Source: Sorex araneus
Taxonomy: Eukaryota > Chordata > Mammalia > Eulipotyphla > Soricidae
Assembly (NCBI RefSeq): GCF_027595985.1
Contig: NC_073305.1
Coordinates: 115,578,259 to 115,642,258 of the forward strand
Reading direction: 5' to 3'
Length of the DNA: 64,000 bases
In this document: positions 29,656-40,252 of the stretch, piece after piece
Layout: each line of letters opens with the position of its first letter
Position numbering within the stretch: the first letter of the stretch is position 1
Made by a program: the position numbers and the translations under genes
The notes under the pieces: generated by a model
Databases searched by the model: none
What the model was told of the DNA's origin: nothing
The model's input: the letters and a program-made list of their open reading frames with translations, nothing else

Positions 29656-30245
29656 AGGCAGCTTACTAGTTTACATACTCAGAGAGTAAACCAGACACAT
29701 TAGTAAGGGGTGAACATTGGGGATGTTTCAGAGACGGTAGAGGGACTTGGGGTAGCAGGTTCCTTGGAGTCAAGGTGCCACCCAGATTCTCACAGTATTT
29801 GGTCCCTTCTGGGGTTGCCATGGGGCAATCTTAAGCTGTCATGACATACTTGGGTGGGTGTGATTTTTACTAGGCAAATGTGTTACAATGAGAGTATAAT
29901 AAAGCTGGAACTCATCCATAAAACACTGCCAACTTAAATTTCCTTGACTCCAAGCAGTATTGGATTCCACCGAGCCTCTTATGCAGCCAGATACAATGTT
30001 TTTACTAAAGCAGTTTATATGTATCTGACTGCATAAGAAAGTCTGGAGGAAGGTGGGAGGCGTGTGATGTTGACTTGTTAAGGACAGAGCTTAATAGTTA
30101 CTCATCCTTGTATAAGCACAAACATGTTTAAGGAAATGGAATGTTGTGGTTAACTTTTGCAATATTTTCACAAAAGAATATTTCCCCAATAAGACAGCCA
30201 ATGTTTTCTGATTCCTACCCTATCTAGGTCAGTTATTTACTGTGT
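29656..30245. other. No gene recognised
   Basis: About 590 bp of apparently single-copy sequence. Confidence 0.45.
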
Positions 30246-30249
30246 TTTG

Positions 30250-30418
30250 CTTTGGTTTGGGGGCTACACCCGGTGCTGCTTGGGAATCACTCCCAGCCAT
30301 AACCCGGCAGCACTTTGGGGTGCGGAGGAAAGAATCATGTGGTTCTGGGAAAGAACTGACCCAGGACTCCCACGTGTGAAGCACACACTCAGGCCTGCGA
30401 GCTCTCTCTGACCCTGCT
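30250..30418 (-). mobile_element. Type-1 SINE, degenerate
   Basis: GGGGGCTACACCCGGTGCTG to GCGAGCTCTCTCTGACCCT. Confidence 0.5.
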
Positions 30419-30454
30419 TGCCTTATTTAGACTAGCTGGGAGTCTGTCTCAAAG

Positions 30455-30545
30455 GTCTGGGGACAGTTCAAAGGCCTGAGTACATGCTTTGCATGCAAAG
30501 GCACAATCCTCTGAGCAACACTAGGTACTGTCCCCACCCACCCAG
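30455..30545 (+). mobile_element. SINE head fragment
   Basis: GTACATGCTTTGCATGCAAA and a diverged B-box region. Type uncertain. Confidence 0.4.
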
Positions 30546-30725
30546 GAAGAGTAGTTAAGGTTCCCCTTGAGCACATAGGTCTTGACATCCCTTAAACAAT
30601 TCACAGATCTTAGATATTTGGATGCCAATCTTCCCAGCAGGAAGGAATTTTATGGTGGGTGTGGGAGAGGGGCAAAGACTTGTTTTATTCCCTATTAATT
30701 ATCATGGATCATTAAAAGATTTTTT

Positions 30726-30890
30726 TTTCTTTTTGGGTCACACCGATGATGCACAGGGGTCACTCCTGGCTCTGTACTCAGGAATTACCCCTGGCCATGC
30801 TCAGGGGACCATATGGGATGCTGGGAATCGAACCCGGGTCGGCCGCGTGCAAGGCAAATGCCCTACCCGTTGTGCTGTCGCTCCAGCCCC
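30726..30890 (-). mobile_element. Type-1 SINE, young, with target duplication
   Basis: TAAAAGATTTTTT on the left and TAAAGGATTTTTT on the right. B box GGGTTCGATTCCC. Confidence 0.9.
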
Positions 30891-30899
30891 TAAAGGATT

Positions 30900-31300
30900 T
30901 TTTAGAAAGGAGAGTAACACGATTCTGGTTGTTAGAGAAAGATAAAGGTGATGGCATTTTTGGAAGTCAATGGAGAGAAGTGTAAATTTAGTTCCCCAGA
31001 CACTGCTGTGAGGTTTTTGTAAAGATCCAGATGTGAGGTAGTGGCTGAAATGAGGCAGGAGGAGGGACTGAGAGGGCTCAGATGAAGTCACAGGAAAGGG
31101 AAAATCTTCTGGATCTTGCTGACTGTCAGCTTGGGTGAGGAGGGAAAAAGAAAATATGTAGGGATGGCTCAGGTTCTGGCACTGGGCAACTGGGTGTTAG
31201 TAACCGCAATGAGTAAGAGAAATGTCACATATTAGACTAATTATTTAAGCCCTGTTTTGATTGATACAGTAATTGAGAACTTTCCACCCACAGAAATTAG
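30900..31300. other. No gene recognised
   Basis: Apparently single-copy, purine-rich at 31040-31150. Confidence 0.45.
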
Positions 31301-31302
31301 AC

Positions 31303-31832
31303 TGTTGGACACAGAGCGAGGCAGGAGCGACTCCATCGTGCCTGGTTCCTGCTTCATGTCTTGTTTTACTTAAACCTTTTTTTTTTTCTTAAAACCCCAC
31401 TTCTCCTCCCTGGCCATCTGTAAGGGAAGGTCATTTGGACTGAAAACTCAGCCGTGGCAAATAGTTTCATAACCGCTATTCACTGTCTATAGAAGCCACC
31501 CAGACACAAGCAGGGTGGGTAGCTGCCAGAATGTTCTGAAAACATGCCTAGATCACCTATCTGTAACTGCTTGTTTGTACTATTTGAAAGTCTGTTTTCT
31601 TCTGAATCATGAAACTTGCATTTTCACTTATGTTTTTGTTAAAATTCGTACGTGCGGGTTAGGATGTAAGCAGATGTAAGCACTGACTATAAAATTTGCG
31701 GCTTTTCCCTTGATTGGGATCTAGCTTTACCCCAGCTATCTGGCTAATAAACTCCGCTTGTATGTTGCATTATTGGCTGAACTCTTTGTGCAGATTGGGA
31801 GAGGGGGAAATTATCAACTCCAGACCCTAACA
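31303..31832 (+). mobile_element. Solo LTR-like element
   Basis: A block of about 530 bp with TGTTGGACACAG at the left and ACCCTAACA at the right. TATA-like CTATAAAATTTG (about 31689) is followed by AATAAACTCCGC (about 31746) and a short GT-rich tail. The order and spacing of these signals are those of U3-R-U5. I see no clear target duplication and no internal retroviral sequence. Confidence 0.6.
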
Positions 31833-31849
31833 ACTCTTCCCCCCACACC

Positions 31850-31980
31850 TCTTTCCCTTTGGTTTTGGGGTCACACTCTCACAGCCATGCTCTATGCTTA
31901 GGGGATTATAGATGGTGCTGGGGATTTGAACCAGGGTTGCAGCCTTTGAGGCCACTTGCAGAGCCAGTGCTGCCTTTCCT
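31850..31980 (-). mobile_element. SINE relic
   Basis: TTGGTTTTGGGGTCACACTC and GGGGATTTGAACCAGGGTTG keep the reversed type-1 order. Confidence 0.45.
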
Positions 31981-31995
31981 CTTTAGCCCTGAGTT

Positions 31996-32176
31996 ACTTT
32001 TTTGCGGGGCGGGGGTTGGGGGGTCACACCCTGCAATGCTCAGGGTTTACTCCTGGCTCTGCACTCAGGAGTTACTCCTGGCAGTGCTCGGGGACCATAT
32101 GGGATGCCGGGGATTGAACTAAGGCTGGCCACATGAAAGGCAAACTCCCTCCCCACTGTGCTATGGCTCTGGCCCC
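31996..32176 (-). mobile_element. Type-1 SINE with target duplication
   Basis: TAGCCCTGAGTT at 31984-31995 and again at 32177-32188. Confidence 0.88.
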
Positions 32177-32189
32177 TAGCCCTGAGTTC

Positions 32190-32890
32190 TTATGCTGTAA
32201 TACAATGACCCCCCACCAAGTTGAGAAACACAGAGACTGAGGCCCAGCAGCCCATCCCAAGGCCCTGTGCTTCAGTCACTTGGTCTGATCTTAACATTGC
32301 TGAAAGTAGTAGTGTCGACCAACCGAGTAACCTATTCCACCATAACATACTCAAAGCCTACACAACCTTAAGTAGACACTCTATGAGGACTTCCAATCAA
32401 AGTGGGAAACTTAGAAGCGGGACATCCGAGTGACCGGTTCTAGTAGCTGTAAGAGCTGGGCAGAGATGAAGAGGTTGTAAATCAGAAAATTAGACCGAGA
32501 ACAGGGCAAGGGAGCAAATCTGATCAGGTTGCTTAAACAGAGAAGGGTCAAGAAACAATTAAAAATGTTTGAATAGAACTTAAAACAAATTGTACTGATC
32601 ATACAAATTGTAACAGACCATTGTAACAAACTGTAACAGACCGTATCTGTTAGCAAGCATGTTAGCAACCATTGTCTATGTTCAATGAAAAAATGTTTCC
32701 CCCTAGAAACAATGTAGCTGTAACTAAAATGTAAAAGCTTTTTGTGAATTGCCTCCTTACTCAACCCTCTTTGGCCACAGGCAGGTAGAGTACAAGTGCA
32801 TAAATAATCTGGGAACCTTCCTTCTTATCTATCCAGTTGTCAATCTGTTTCTTGGTCAGATTTATATGACAAAATACAGAATAAAAGGTT
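32190..32890. other. Unassigned; possible LTR in the second half
   Basis: No gene is seen. Bases 32640-32890 (AAAAGCTTTTTGTGAATTGC, GCATAAATAATCTGGG, ACTTGG-like and GAATAAAAGG motifs) have a retroviral LTR look, but I find neither ends nor a second copy. Confidence 0.3.
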
Positions 32891-32892
32891 GG

Positions 32893-33005
32893 AGGAATGG
32901 AAGAGCTTTCTCTGCATGAGAAGGCTTGCATTTAATCCCAAGATCACTGGACCACCACACCAGGAATGACCCTAGAACACTGAGCTAGCAGTAGCCCCCC
33001 CAAAA
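32893..33005 (+). mobile_element. SINE relic
   Basis: TGCATGAGAAGGCTTGCATT, CCACCACACCAGGAATGACC and GAGCTAGCAGTAGCCCCCC. Confidence 0.45.
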
Positions 33006-33822
33006 GCTGGTGTTCTCTCTGAAGAAAGAAAAAAAATGTTTTATTTCTCCAAAAGGAGGGCTTAAATTAATGAGGATTAAACAAACCACATAATATAATG
33101 AGCAAGTAGACAAGAGAATGTACTAAGTGCTACATTATGAAGAAAAGTGATGCAATTCTTGTTCTAGAACAGCCAGGAAAAAACTTGGTTTTGGAGCATC
33201 TGTGGCCAAACCACCCCCGCAAGAAAAGTTCCATCAGAGAAGGTCATGGAAGTTCCTTAAGTTAATACAGTTGCTAAGTGGCAGAGACAAGTTGTAGGCT
33301 CAGGAAATGTCTCAGAGTTGATTCTCAGGGGAGGACTCGGGGATGGGTCTAGGCGGAGCAGGGCCAGGGAGAGTCACAGGAAGAAACCAAGGGAGCAGGA
33401 CTGGGTACAGTTGTTGACTAGTCCAGAAAGGAGATATTGCTCCTGAAGACTTTCAGTTTGCCTACAGCTCCGGGTGCTTTCAGAATCTGAGTTTGGCAGT
33501 GAACACGTCCTGCTTAGTAACACAGGTGTAAGACTGGGCTATTCAGTGATGGCTCACTGTGTCAACAGTATTGCCAAATAATGGAAAGAAATCATGAGAC
33601 AGCCAGCCCCACCTCCGTGTACTATGTCAGAACCAAGTACTTTTTCAAAGTCCACGCATTCTGGTCAACTGAGGGTTCATACTGCTCCTTACTCACTCCA
33701 GATAAGCAGTGTCATTGGGAAAAACAATGACACACCCCTAGGCAAATTTATTGTCAAGTTCCTGCTTGGCCTTGCACCATGTACAACTATCTTCTAGCTG
33801 CTTTCCTATGTCTCCATTAAAA
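33006..33822. other. No gene recognised
   Basis: About 800 bp of apparently single-copy sequence. Confidence 0.45.
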
Positions 33823-33837
33823 GTGGTAAGCCTCCCA

Positions 33838-34005
33838 GGACTGGAGCAATAGCACAGCGGGTAGGGCGTTTGCCTTGCACGTGGCCGACCCGGGTTCGAT
33901 TCCCAGCATCCCATATGGTCCCCTGAGCACCGCCAGGGGTGGTTCCTGAGTGCAGAGCCAGGAGTAACCTCTGTGCATCGCCAGGTATGACGCCCCCCCA
34001 AAAAA
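33838..34005 (+). mobile_element. Type-1 SINE, young reference copy
   Basis: A non-coding, tRNA-derived retrotransposon. The head GACTGGAGCAATAGCACAGC carries the pol III A box and GGGTTCGATTCCC the B box. The body runs through CATCCCATATGGTCCCC and CAGAGCCAGGAGTAACC, and the 3' end is A-rich. The insertion is flanked by GTGGTAAGCCTCCCA (33823-33837) and GTTGTAAGCCTCCCA (34006-34020). A duplication this long together with an A tail indicates movement by LINE-1 proteins. I use this copy as the model for type 1, which I recognise as the shrew SOR family from memory. Confidence 0.95.
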
Positions 34006-34020
34006 GTTGTAAGCCTCCCA

Positions 34021-34397
34021 ACAGAGAAGCACATTGAGTGAGTGACAAGCACGGAAGAGTAATGCATAACTATCTAGACAGTATGGACCAGCCTACCAGG
34101 AAGAACAAGGGTATGTAGGGTCTGTTCCCAGAGTCTTGCAAGTAAGGAACTTCTAGAGCCTTACGCAAACTCTTGTTCTCCTGGGCAATGTTGCGGTTTC
34201 ACTTCTGCTTTATATTAACTAGTACTAGAAGCACACTCCTAGTTAGTGACCTAATTCTCTTTCAGGGACTTTCCTTTTAATAAGAGCTGTGTCATGGTCA
34301 GTTGGTTCATGAATTTCAAAAGATCAACACTGAGAACTGCTTCGAAGTTGGCCCTGACTTAAATGTTAAATATGTTGCTACATCACTTACTAAGCAT
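34021..34397. other. No gene recognised
   Basis: Apparently single-copy sequence. Confidence 0.45.
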
Positions 34398-34412
34398 GAG
34401 CTCAGTTTATTT

Positions 34413-34611
34413 ATTTATTTATTTATTTTTGGTTTTTGGGTCACACCTGGCGATGCACAGGGGTTACTCCTGGCTCTGCACTCAGGAATCACCCCTGGCG
34501 GTGCTCAGGGGACCATATGGGATGCTGGGATTCGAACCCGGGTCGGCCGCGAACCCAGGTCGGCCACGTGCAAGGCAAACGCCCTACCCGCTATGCTATC
34601 ACTCCAGCCCC
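34413..34611 (-). mobile_element. Type-1 SINE with tandem duplication at the B box
   Basis: Flanked by GAGCTCAGTTTATTT on both sides. CGAACCCGGGTCGGCCG (34533-34549) is followed at once by CGAACCCAGGTCGGCCA (34550-34566), so the B-box region is doubled. Confidence 0.92.
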
Positions 34612-34696
34612 AAGAGCTCAGTTTATTTTTAAGGGTTTTGTTTTGCTTTTAAGTACAGGGCTGTTTTTTGGGGGGTGTTTGTTTGTTTGTTTGTTT

Positions 34697-34862
34697 TGCT
34701 TTTTGGGTCACACCCAGAGACCCAAAAAACAGGGGTTACTCCTGGCTTTGCACTCAGGAATTACCCCTGGCAGTGCTCAGGGGACCATATGGGATGCTGG
34801 GAATCAACCTGGGTTGGCTACCTCAAGGCAAACGCCCTACCCACTGTGCTATTGCTCCAGCC
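34697..34862 (-). mobile_element. Type-1 SINE with replaced segment
   Basis: Near consensus, but after TCACACCCAG the usual CGATGCACAGG is replaced by AGACCCAAAAAACAGG. Confidence 0.88.
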
Positions 34863-34897
34863 CTTAGGACTGTTGTTTTTTTAATTAATTAATTTGT

Positions 34898-35048
34898 TTA
34901 CTTCTCTGGGGGCCACACCCAGCAATGCTCAGGGGTTACTCCTGGCTCTGTGCTTAGGAATGACTCCTCGTGCTCAGGATGCTGGAGATCGAATCCAGAG
35001 TAGTTGCAAACAGGCAAACACCCTCCCTACTGTACTATCGCTCTGGCC
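34898..35048 (-). mobile_element. Type-1 SINE, old copy
   Basis: GGGGGCCACACCCAGCAATG to TACTGTACTATCGCTCTGGC, with a short internal deletion. Confidence 0.75.
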
Positions 35049-35049
35049 A

Positions 35050-35455
35050 CAAAGTATAATTTCATAGACCATAAAATGCATGAAAAATGCATTGAGTATG
35101 TATATGATTCAATAACACGCAGTATATTTACAAAGATGTATGACCCTCTCCATAGTAAGAACTCACTTTTTAGCTAATTGTTTTATTTGAATTTTTCAAT
35201 GACTGGTCATTTTCAAGAGGTGATGATAAGCCTCCAAAAGTTTAGAATCTCTGGAGCTTGCAGTCACTTTCATCACTGTGAGACGTCACCGCTGATGTGA
35301 GTTCAAACTGTGGGTGCAGGATGCATGTATTCAGCGGCTGAGAACCACTTCCCCAGGCTGGCCCATGGTGAAGGACGAACAGAGGAATGAAGGAACGAAG
35401 GAACAGGACCATAGGCTTGTTAGTAATCAGTCAATATTTATTTTTCCCTACTTCT
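35050..35455. other. No gene recognised
   Basis: AT-rich, then apparently single-copy. Confidence 0.45.
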
Positions 35456-35458
35456 CTC

Positions 35459-35694
35459 TTGGCTGGGGCGATAGCACAGCACTAGGGCGTTGCCTTTCAC
35501 ACGGCCCACCCAGGTTCGATTCCTCCGCCCCTCTGCGAGAGCCCGGCAAGCTACCGAGAGTATCAAGCCCGCACGGCAGAGGCTGGCAAGCTACCCGTGG
35601 CATACTGGCAAGAACAGTAACAATAAGTCTCGCAATGAGAGACATTACTGGTGCCCGCTCGAACAAATCGATGAGCAATAGGATAACAGTTTAG
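35459..35694 (+). mobile_element. Type-2 SINE, full length, young
   Basis: Head GGCTGGGGCGATAGCACAGC, B box AGGTTCGATTCC, body GAGAGCCCGGCAAGCTACCG. The RTE-like tail lies at 35649-35688 and matches the LINE at 14494-14533 in 36 of 40 positions by my count. No poly-A follows. Confidence 0.9.
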
Positions 35695-35734
35695 TTTTTT
35701 TTTTCAGTTTACTTTTCTCTTACAGCATACTTAC

Positions 35735-36575
35735 ATAGAAATTGTGAAGGGTGGGGGCACACATAGGTGGCTTGAACATTATCACAACAGAAAGCAGATA
35801 TAAAGCCCCTCCTTAAGGGGAAGTTTTTCTAGGAGATTAACTCAGGGACAAAGTCTCATCTGAGGGTCCAGTACTTTAGATCACTAGGAGATCCGCCCAA
35901 AAGTGGGATCCTATCTAAGGGCGTATTGCTTTCTCCTTTCCTCGGTAATCCATTTAAACGATCATATTAAATTTATTTCTTACCAATATTTCTACTCATT
36001 TTGTATAAACACAGTAAGAGATATATTAAGCTTCAAGGGTGGTTCTTCCTGGGGACATCTTGCTATGTATACCAGACTACAGTCCTCAGGTCAGGTTGGT
36101 TTTTCCTAACCCCAGCAGTGTCCATCAGTTACTTCTTTTTGAGCCATGACAGAGTTTGTTCCATGACCATGCTCTTAACTTATCATATTTCTTATGGCAT
36201 TTAGCTTGCCCCTTTTCAACGCCAGGGTAGCTTACAGCTTAACCTGGGTTCATCCAAGTCCCTCATCACAGCCCTCCTTTCAGGGGTGTGAGGAAGTAAG
36301 GGAAACTGAGGTTTAAGTCAAGTAAATATGATGAATGTCAAGGAGTAAATATTCAGAGTCAACTAACTCCCATGTTACAAAGCATCAACTGTCCTGTGTG
36401 TATACAAAAAGGACATTGCTAAATCGTGCAAAGGACATAAAGGAAAGAGAAAAGCAATATAGGATAATTAGTGCCTGATGGAATCGAGTATGCCTTGGGA
36501 GCACTGTAGTGGGAGTAATTCAATAAACCCAAGCTCCCTGCGGAAGGAGCAAGGACAAACCAATGTTATTCAAAA
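35735..36575 (-). mobile_element. Family-A LTR, copy 5
   Basis: Reverse match to copies 1 and 2, from GAAGGGTGGGGGCACACATA (about 35747) to GGAGCAAGGACAAACCAATG. Its 3' (U5-like) end is missing. Confidence 0.6.
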
Positions 36576-36814
36576 ACTGATATACTAAGAGTAGCATACC
36601 ACATTGGATGGGATGTAAAGTTGAAGGCAACCAATCTTGATTAAGAAAATATTAGCACAAAAGGCTCAACTTGTAACAACTTCTTAGTAATCTCTTCTCC
36701 AAGGGCTTAATTGCTCCAGGGTGAGATAAAATAATCTCCACACACCTTTTTTCTAAGGAAATTTTTTTGATCATTTTTTAGCAAATTATTCGTGACAAGA
36801 AATACCAAATAAAT

Positions 36815-36965
36815 TATTTAGGGCCTGCTGTTGGGACAGGTTTAGGTGGTGGTTGGGAAAATTGGAAATAATGGTGATGGGAAGGTGTAATGATGGTGAG
36901 ATTGGTGTTGGAATATTGGATGTAATAAATCATCATGAACAACTTTGTAAAAATAAAATTAAATT
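36815..36965 (+). mobile_element. LINE 3' end (probably L1)
   Basis: GGTTTAGGTGGTGGTTGGGA to CATCATGAACAACTTTGTAA, ending in AAATAAAATTAAATTAAA. Confidence 0.5.
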
Positions 36966-36977
36966 AAAAAACAAAAC

Positions 36978-37160
36978 AGGGGCTGGAGCGATAGCACAGC
37001 GGGTAGGGCATTTGCCTTGCACGCGGCCGACCCGGGTTCTAATCCCAGCATCCCATATGGTCCCCTGAGCACCGCCAGGGGTAATTCCTGAGTGAAGAGC
37101 CAGGAATAACCCCTGTGCATCGTCGGGTGTGACCCAAAAACCAAAAAAAAACAAAAAAAC
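36978..37160 (+). mobile_element. Type-1 SINE, young
   Basis: GGGGCTGGAGCGATAGCACA to CGGGTGTGACCCAAAAACC. It was inserted in the A-rich end of the LINE relic just upstream. Confidence 0.92.
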
Positions 37161-37359
37161 AAAATGTTTGAAATCTGAGTCATGAACTAAATCTCATTGA
37201 GTTTCATTTCAGTGATCAAAGGTCTCCCAAACTGCTCTCCAGGTATCTCTACTTGGAAAAACAACAGGTTCGGATTGGGGTGAGGGGGAGGTAAAGGCTG
37301 CCTAGAAGTGACAAAGAGGGGACAGTGGGCAAGGGTCTTAGGTATTTTGATGGTGGTGA

Positions 37360-37520
37360 AAGTGATGTAACATGTTTGGTTCTTGGGCCACACCCCACCA
37401 GTGCTCAGGGCTTACCCCTTACTTTGCACTCAGGGATTACTCCTGGCTGGCTCAGGGGACGATGTGGGGTTAAACCCAGCTCTGCAGGGTACAAGGCAAC
37501 TGTCCTTCCTACCTGCCTTG
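37360..37520 (-). mobile_element. Type-1 SINE, old copy
   Basis: TGGGCCACACCCCACCAGTG to CTGTCCTTCCTACCTGCC. Confidence 0.6.
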
Positions 37521-37835
37521 GGCGTTATAACTTTGTACACCAAAAACATAAATGAATGTTGACAATATTGTCACTGTGTTATCTCAAGTACAATCAAATT
37601 TAAAATAAATACATGTATGTTAAAAGAAGAACAATGTGTCCAGATGATGTGGCTTATTTTTCCAGCTCATTCAAGCTGACACTTGATGTCCTGCTTACTG
37701 TACTGTGGTTCTGACTGGCCATTGAGGAGGAAGGGGATTCCTCTTTCCCCTGCTGAACATCTCACAAGCAGCCAGAGAGACATGACTCCTGACAGAATTG
37801 AGTGCTTTCAGAGGGTCATAAAAATCAGCATTGAC
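37521..37835. other. No gene recognised
   Basis: Apparently single-copy sequence. Confidence 0.45.
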
Positions 37836-37837
37836 TG

Positions 37838-37962
37838 GGGCACGGGGATAGAGTAGGCAATCAGCCTTGCATGCAGCAGGCCCCAGCATGATCCCCAGGA
37901 CCCCCAAGCACTGAGTCAGGAGTGACCCCTGAGAACCCCAGATGTGGCCCAAACTCTTGTCG
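37838..37962 (+). mobile_element. Type-1 SINE, old copy
   Basis: GGGGCACGGGGATAGAGTAG, AGCAGGCCCCAGCATGATCC and GAACCCCAGATGTGGCCC. Confidence 0.6.
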
Positions 37963-38084
37963 TAGTCAGAGTTTGGTTGTTATTGGGATGTTGGGTTTGT
38001 TTAGGGGAGAGACTTGGGTTTGTTTGGAGGAGGTTGGGGTTTTTTATTGGGAAGTTGGGGTTTGTTTTTGTTTTCTTTGTTTTT

Positions 38085-38220
38085 GTTTTGTGGTCATAAC
38101 CAGTGGGTGCTTGAGGGTTGCTCCTGGTGGTGCCGGTGACCATGTGATGCTGGCATCAAACCTGGACCTCCAGTACTAAGAGCTTGAGATGCAGCCCTTA
38201 GAGCTTTCTGCCAGCCCCAA
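38085..38220 (-). mobile_element. Type-1 SINE, degenerate
   Basis: GTGGTCATAACCAGTGGGTG to AGCTTTCTGCCAGCCCC. Confidence 0.5.
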
Positions 38221-38259
38221 ATCAAGATGTGGGTTTTATTTATTTGTTTGATTTTTGTT

Positions 38260-38284
<25 letters not shown>

Positions 38285-38290
<6 letters not shown>

Positions 38291-38448
38291 GGGAGCACAC
38301 CTGGCAATGCTCAGGGCTTTCTTCTGGCTCTGAGCTCAGGGATCATTCCTTACAGAGCTCAGGATACCATACATGGTGCCAGGGACCAAACCAGGGTCAA
38401 CTGCATGCAAGGCAAGCACTCTACCTGTACTGCTATTGCTCCAGCCCA
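38285..38448 (-). mobile_element. Type-1 SINE
   Basis: GGGAGCACACCTGGCAATGC to ACTGCTATTGCTCCAGCCC, preceded by a GTTTT-rich tail. Confidence 0.75.
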
Positions 38449-38454
38449 TATTTT

Positions 38455-38602
38455 GTTGGTTTGGGGAGTGCTCCAGGCTCTGGGCTAACTACTGGCTCTG
38501 TACTTAGGTGCTCAGGGGAACATAGGTGGGGCTAAGGGTCCAACCCAGGTAATCTGCTTGCTAGACAAGCACCCTACCCACTGTCCTATCTCTCTGACCC
38601 CC
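38455..38602 (-). mobile_element. Type-1 SINE, old copy
   Basis: TTGGTTTGGGGAGTGCTCC to TATCTCTCTGACCCCC. Head-to-tail with the previous copy. Confidence 0.55.
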
Positions 38603-38604
38603 TA

Positions 38605-39335
38605 TATTCATTTCCGAGAAAGTACACACTCGGCATTTCCGGATGAGATGGCGTGCTTGAAGAGGTTCCAACATCTCATCCTTTGTCTCCCTGACTCCAC
38701 ACACACCCAAGCTCTCCCCCAGTCCCTCTGTACATTAAAAGGGAAGAAGGTAATAGAGAAAGTGTTTCTTTGTAACATTTTGGGGTAGTTGATTTGTAGT
38801 TCCAGGGAGTTGTCTACCCAGCTGTGTCCCTGGCCCTCAATGACTGTCTAGCTCCAGATTCCATCCTTCTTCCTGTCTGTGTGTGTCTGTGCTGTGGAGG
38901 GCCTTTGCTCTGTGACTCGGTAATGCTGTTTTCCAGCCCTGAGCCTCCTTCCTCACCCTGGGCTCTTGTCCCCACCCTGTGCTGAGGGGAGTAACCTCCT
39001 GCCCCTGCAGATCTGCTCCCGGAATCCCGGGCCTTCCGGGCTCAGAGCCAGGAAGACAGAGTCCTGAGTCAGGCAGGGCTGCAGATCCGGGGCTCACCCC
39101 CGCAAGGAGGCTACTCACAGCCAGAACCCGAGGGACTTGATTTTTGCCGGGAGGCCTTGAATAGACTGTATCAATAGCCGGGAGCTTAGGTCAGAGAGGG
39201 CAGCCACAGTTTATAGAAGAAGATAGCCCTGGTCAGGGGAAGGCCTGCCCAGCACAGGTCCTGGGCCCTTCTAGCTTTCCTTGGTGTCCCCAGGGGCCTT
39301 TGGGGCAAGGAAGATAGGTAGCACACACTTTTATT
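38605..39335. other. GC-rich single-copy stretch
   Basis: Contains an acceptor-like CCCCTGCAG before ATCTGCTCCCGG (39001-39019) and, on the minus strand, TGTGAGTAG. Neither the 93-codon minus frame nor any plus frame shows a known domain, so no exon is called. Confidence 0.35.
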
Positions 39336-39339
39336 CTGG

Positions 39340-39480
39340 GGTTTTCTTGATTTGGGAGCTACATCTGGAGGTGCTCCGGGCTTACTCCTGGCGGGGCTCA
39401 GGTGGCCCTGTGGGGTGCCCAGGATAGAATCTAGGTCAGTCACGGGCCAGCCTAGTGCTTTAACTGTCTCCCCAGACCCC
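39340..39480 (-). mobile_element. Type-1 SINE, old copy
   Basis: GATTTGGGAGCTACATCTGG to ACTGTCTCCCCAGACCCC. Confidence 0.6.
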
Positions 39481-39712
39481 TTGAAACTTTTTTTTTAAAG
39501 GGATACCGGTAAGGTTGGGGGCTGCGGGGTGGCAGGTGGGAATGTAGCAACAGAGAGAACAGAGGAAGGGGGGTGGTGTGGGAGGTGGGGAGGTCTGACT
39601 GATGCCAGTTCCCAGGTTCTTCCATATTTCCAGGAATGAAAAACTAGTAGAGAAGCACAGAGTTAGAAACCCACAGAAAAGTTTATAGAAAAGCAGAAGA
39701 AAAGTCCTCTGC

Positions 39713-39924
39713 TCAGGGTGGGAGCGATAGCACAAAGGATAGGGTGTTTGCCTTGCACGTGGCCAACCTGAGTTCGATTTCCAGCAACCCATATGATCCT
39801 CCCCCCCACCCCCACCCTGCCCCAGCACTGCCAGGAGTGATTCCTGAGTGCAGAGCCAGGAGTAACCCTTGTGCATCTTGGGGTGTGACCCCCCCCCAAA
39901 AAAAAAAAAAGAAAGAAAAAAAAG
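39713..39924 (+). mobile_element. Type-1 SINE with C-rich insertion
   Basis: AGTCCTCTGC at 39703-39712 and 39925-39934. A C-rich stretch of about 25 bp interrupts the body after CATATGATCC. Confidence 0.88.
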
Positions 39925-39975
39925 AGTCCTCTGCAAAAGACCAGCTTAACATAGGACTAATTTAAAATGCAGGCT

Positions 39976-40168
39976 TGGGGCTGGAGTGCTAGCACAGCAG
40001 GTAGGGCATTTGCCTTGCACATGGCCAACCTGTTTGATTCCCAGCATCCCATTTGGTCACCTGAGCAGCGTCAGGAGTAATTCCTGAGTGAAAAGCCAGG
40101 AGTAACCCCTGTGTGTGGCCGGGTGTGACCCAAAAAGCTAAATAAATAAATAAATAAATAAATAAAAT
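39976..40168 (+). mobile_element. Type-1 SINE, young
   Basis: GGGGCTGGAGTGCTAGCACA to AAAAAGCTAAATAAATAAAT. ATGCAGGCT and ATTCAGGCT flank it. Confidence 0.9.
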
Positions 40169-40252
40169 TCAGGCTCTAGGGCAGGGTTTTTGTGGGAAAA
40201 TTTAAGGGATTTTTGTGTATCTTATCAAATGACAGCTTGATAAGATACAGAG

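Noticed and set aside
32410-32890. Possible LTR
   Set aside because: Single motifs fit, but no TG/CA ends, no target duplication and no second copy in the window; kept only as a remark in the gap entry.
34302-34867. Recurrent frames with GDAQGLLLALHSGITPGGAQGTIWDAG or GYSWLCTQE
   Set aside because: This peptide is the reversed type-1 SINE body read in different frames. It recurs in dozens of copies and is not a protein family.
38837-39118. Possible exon with acceptor-like CCCCTGCAG and minus-strand GTGAGT
   Set aside because: The two signals are on different strands, the frame has no recognisable domain, and splice-like motifs are common in GC-rich DNA.
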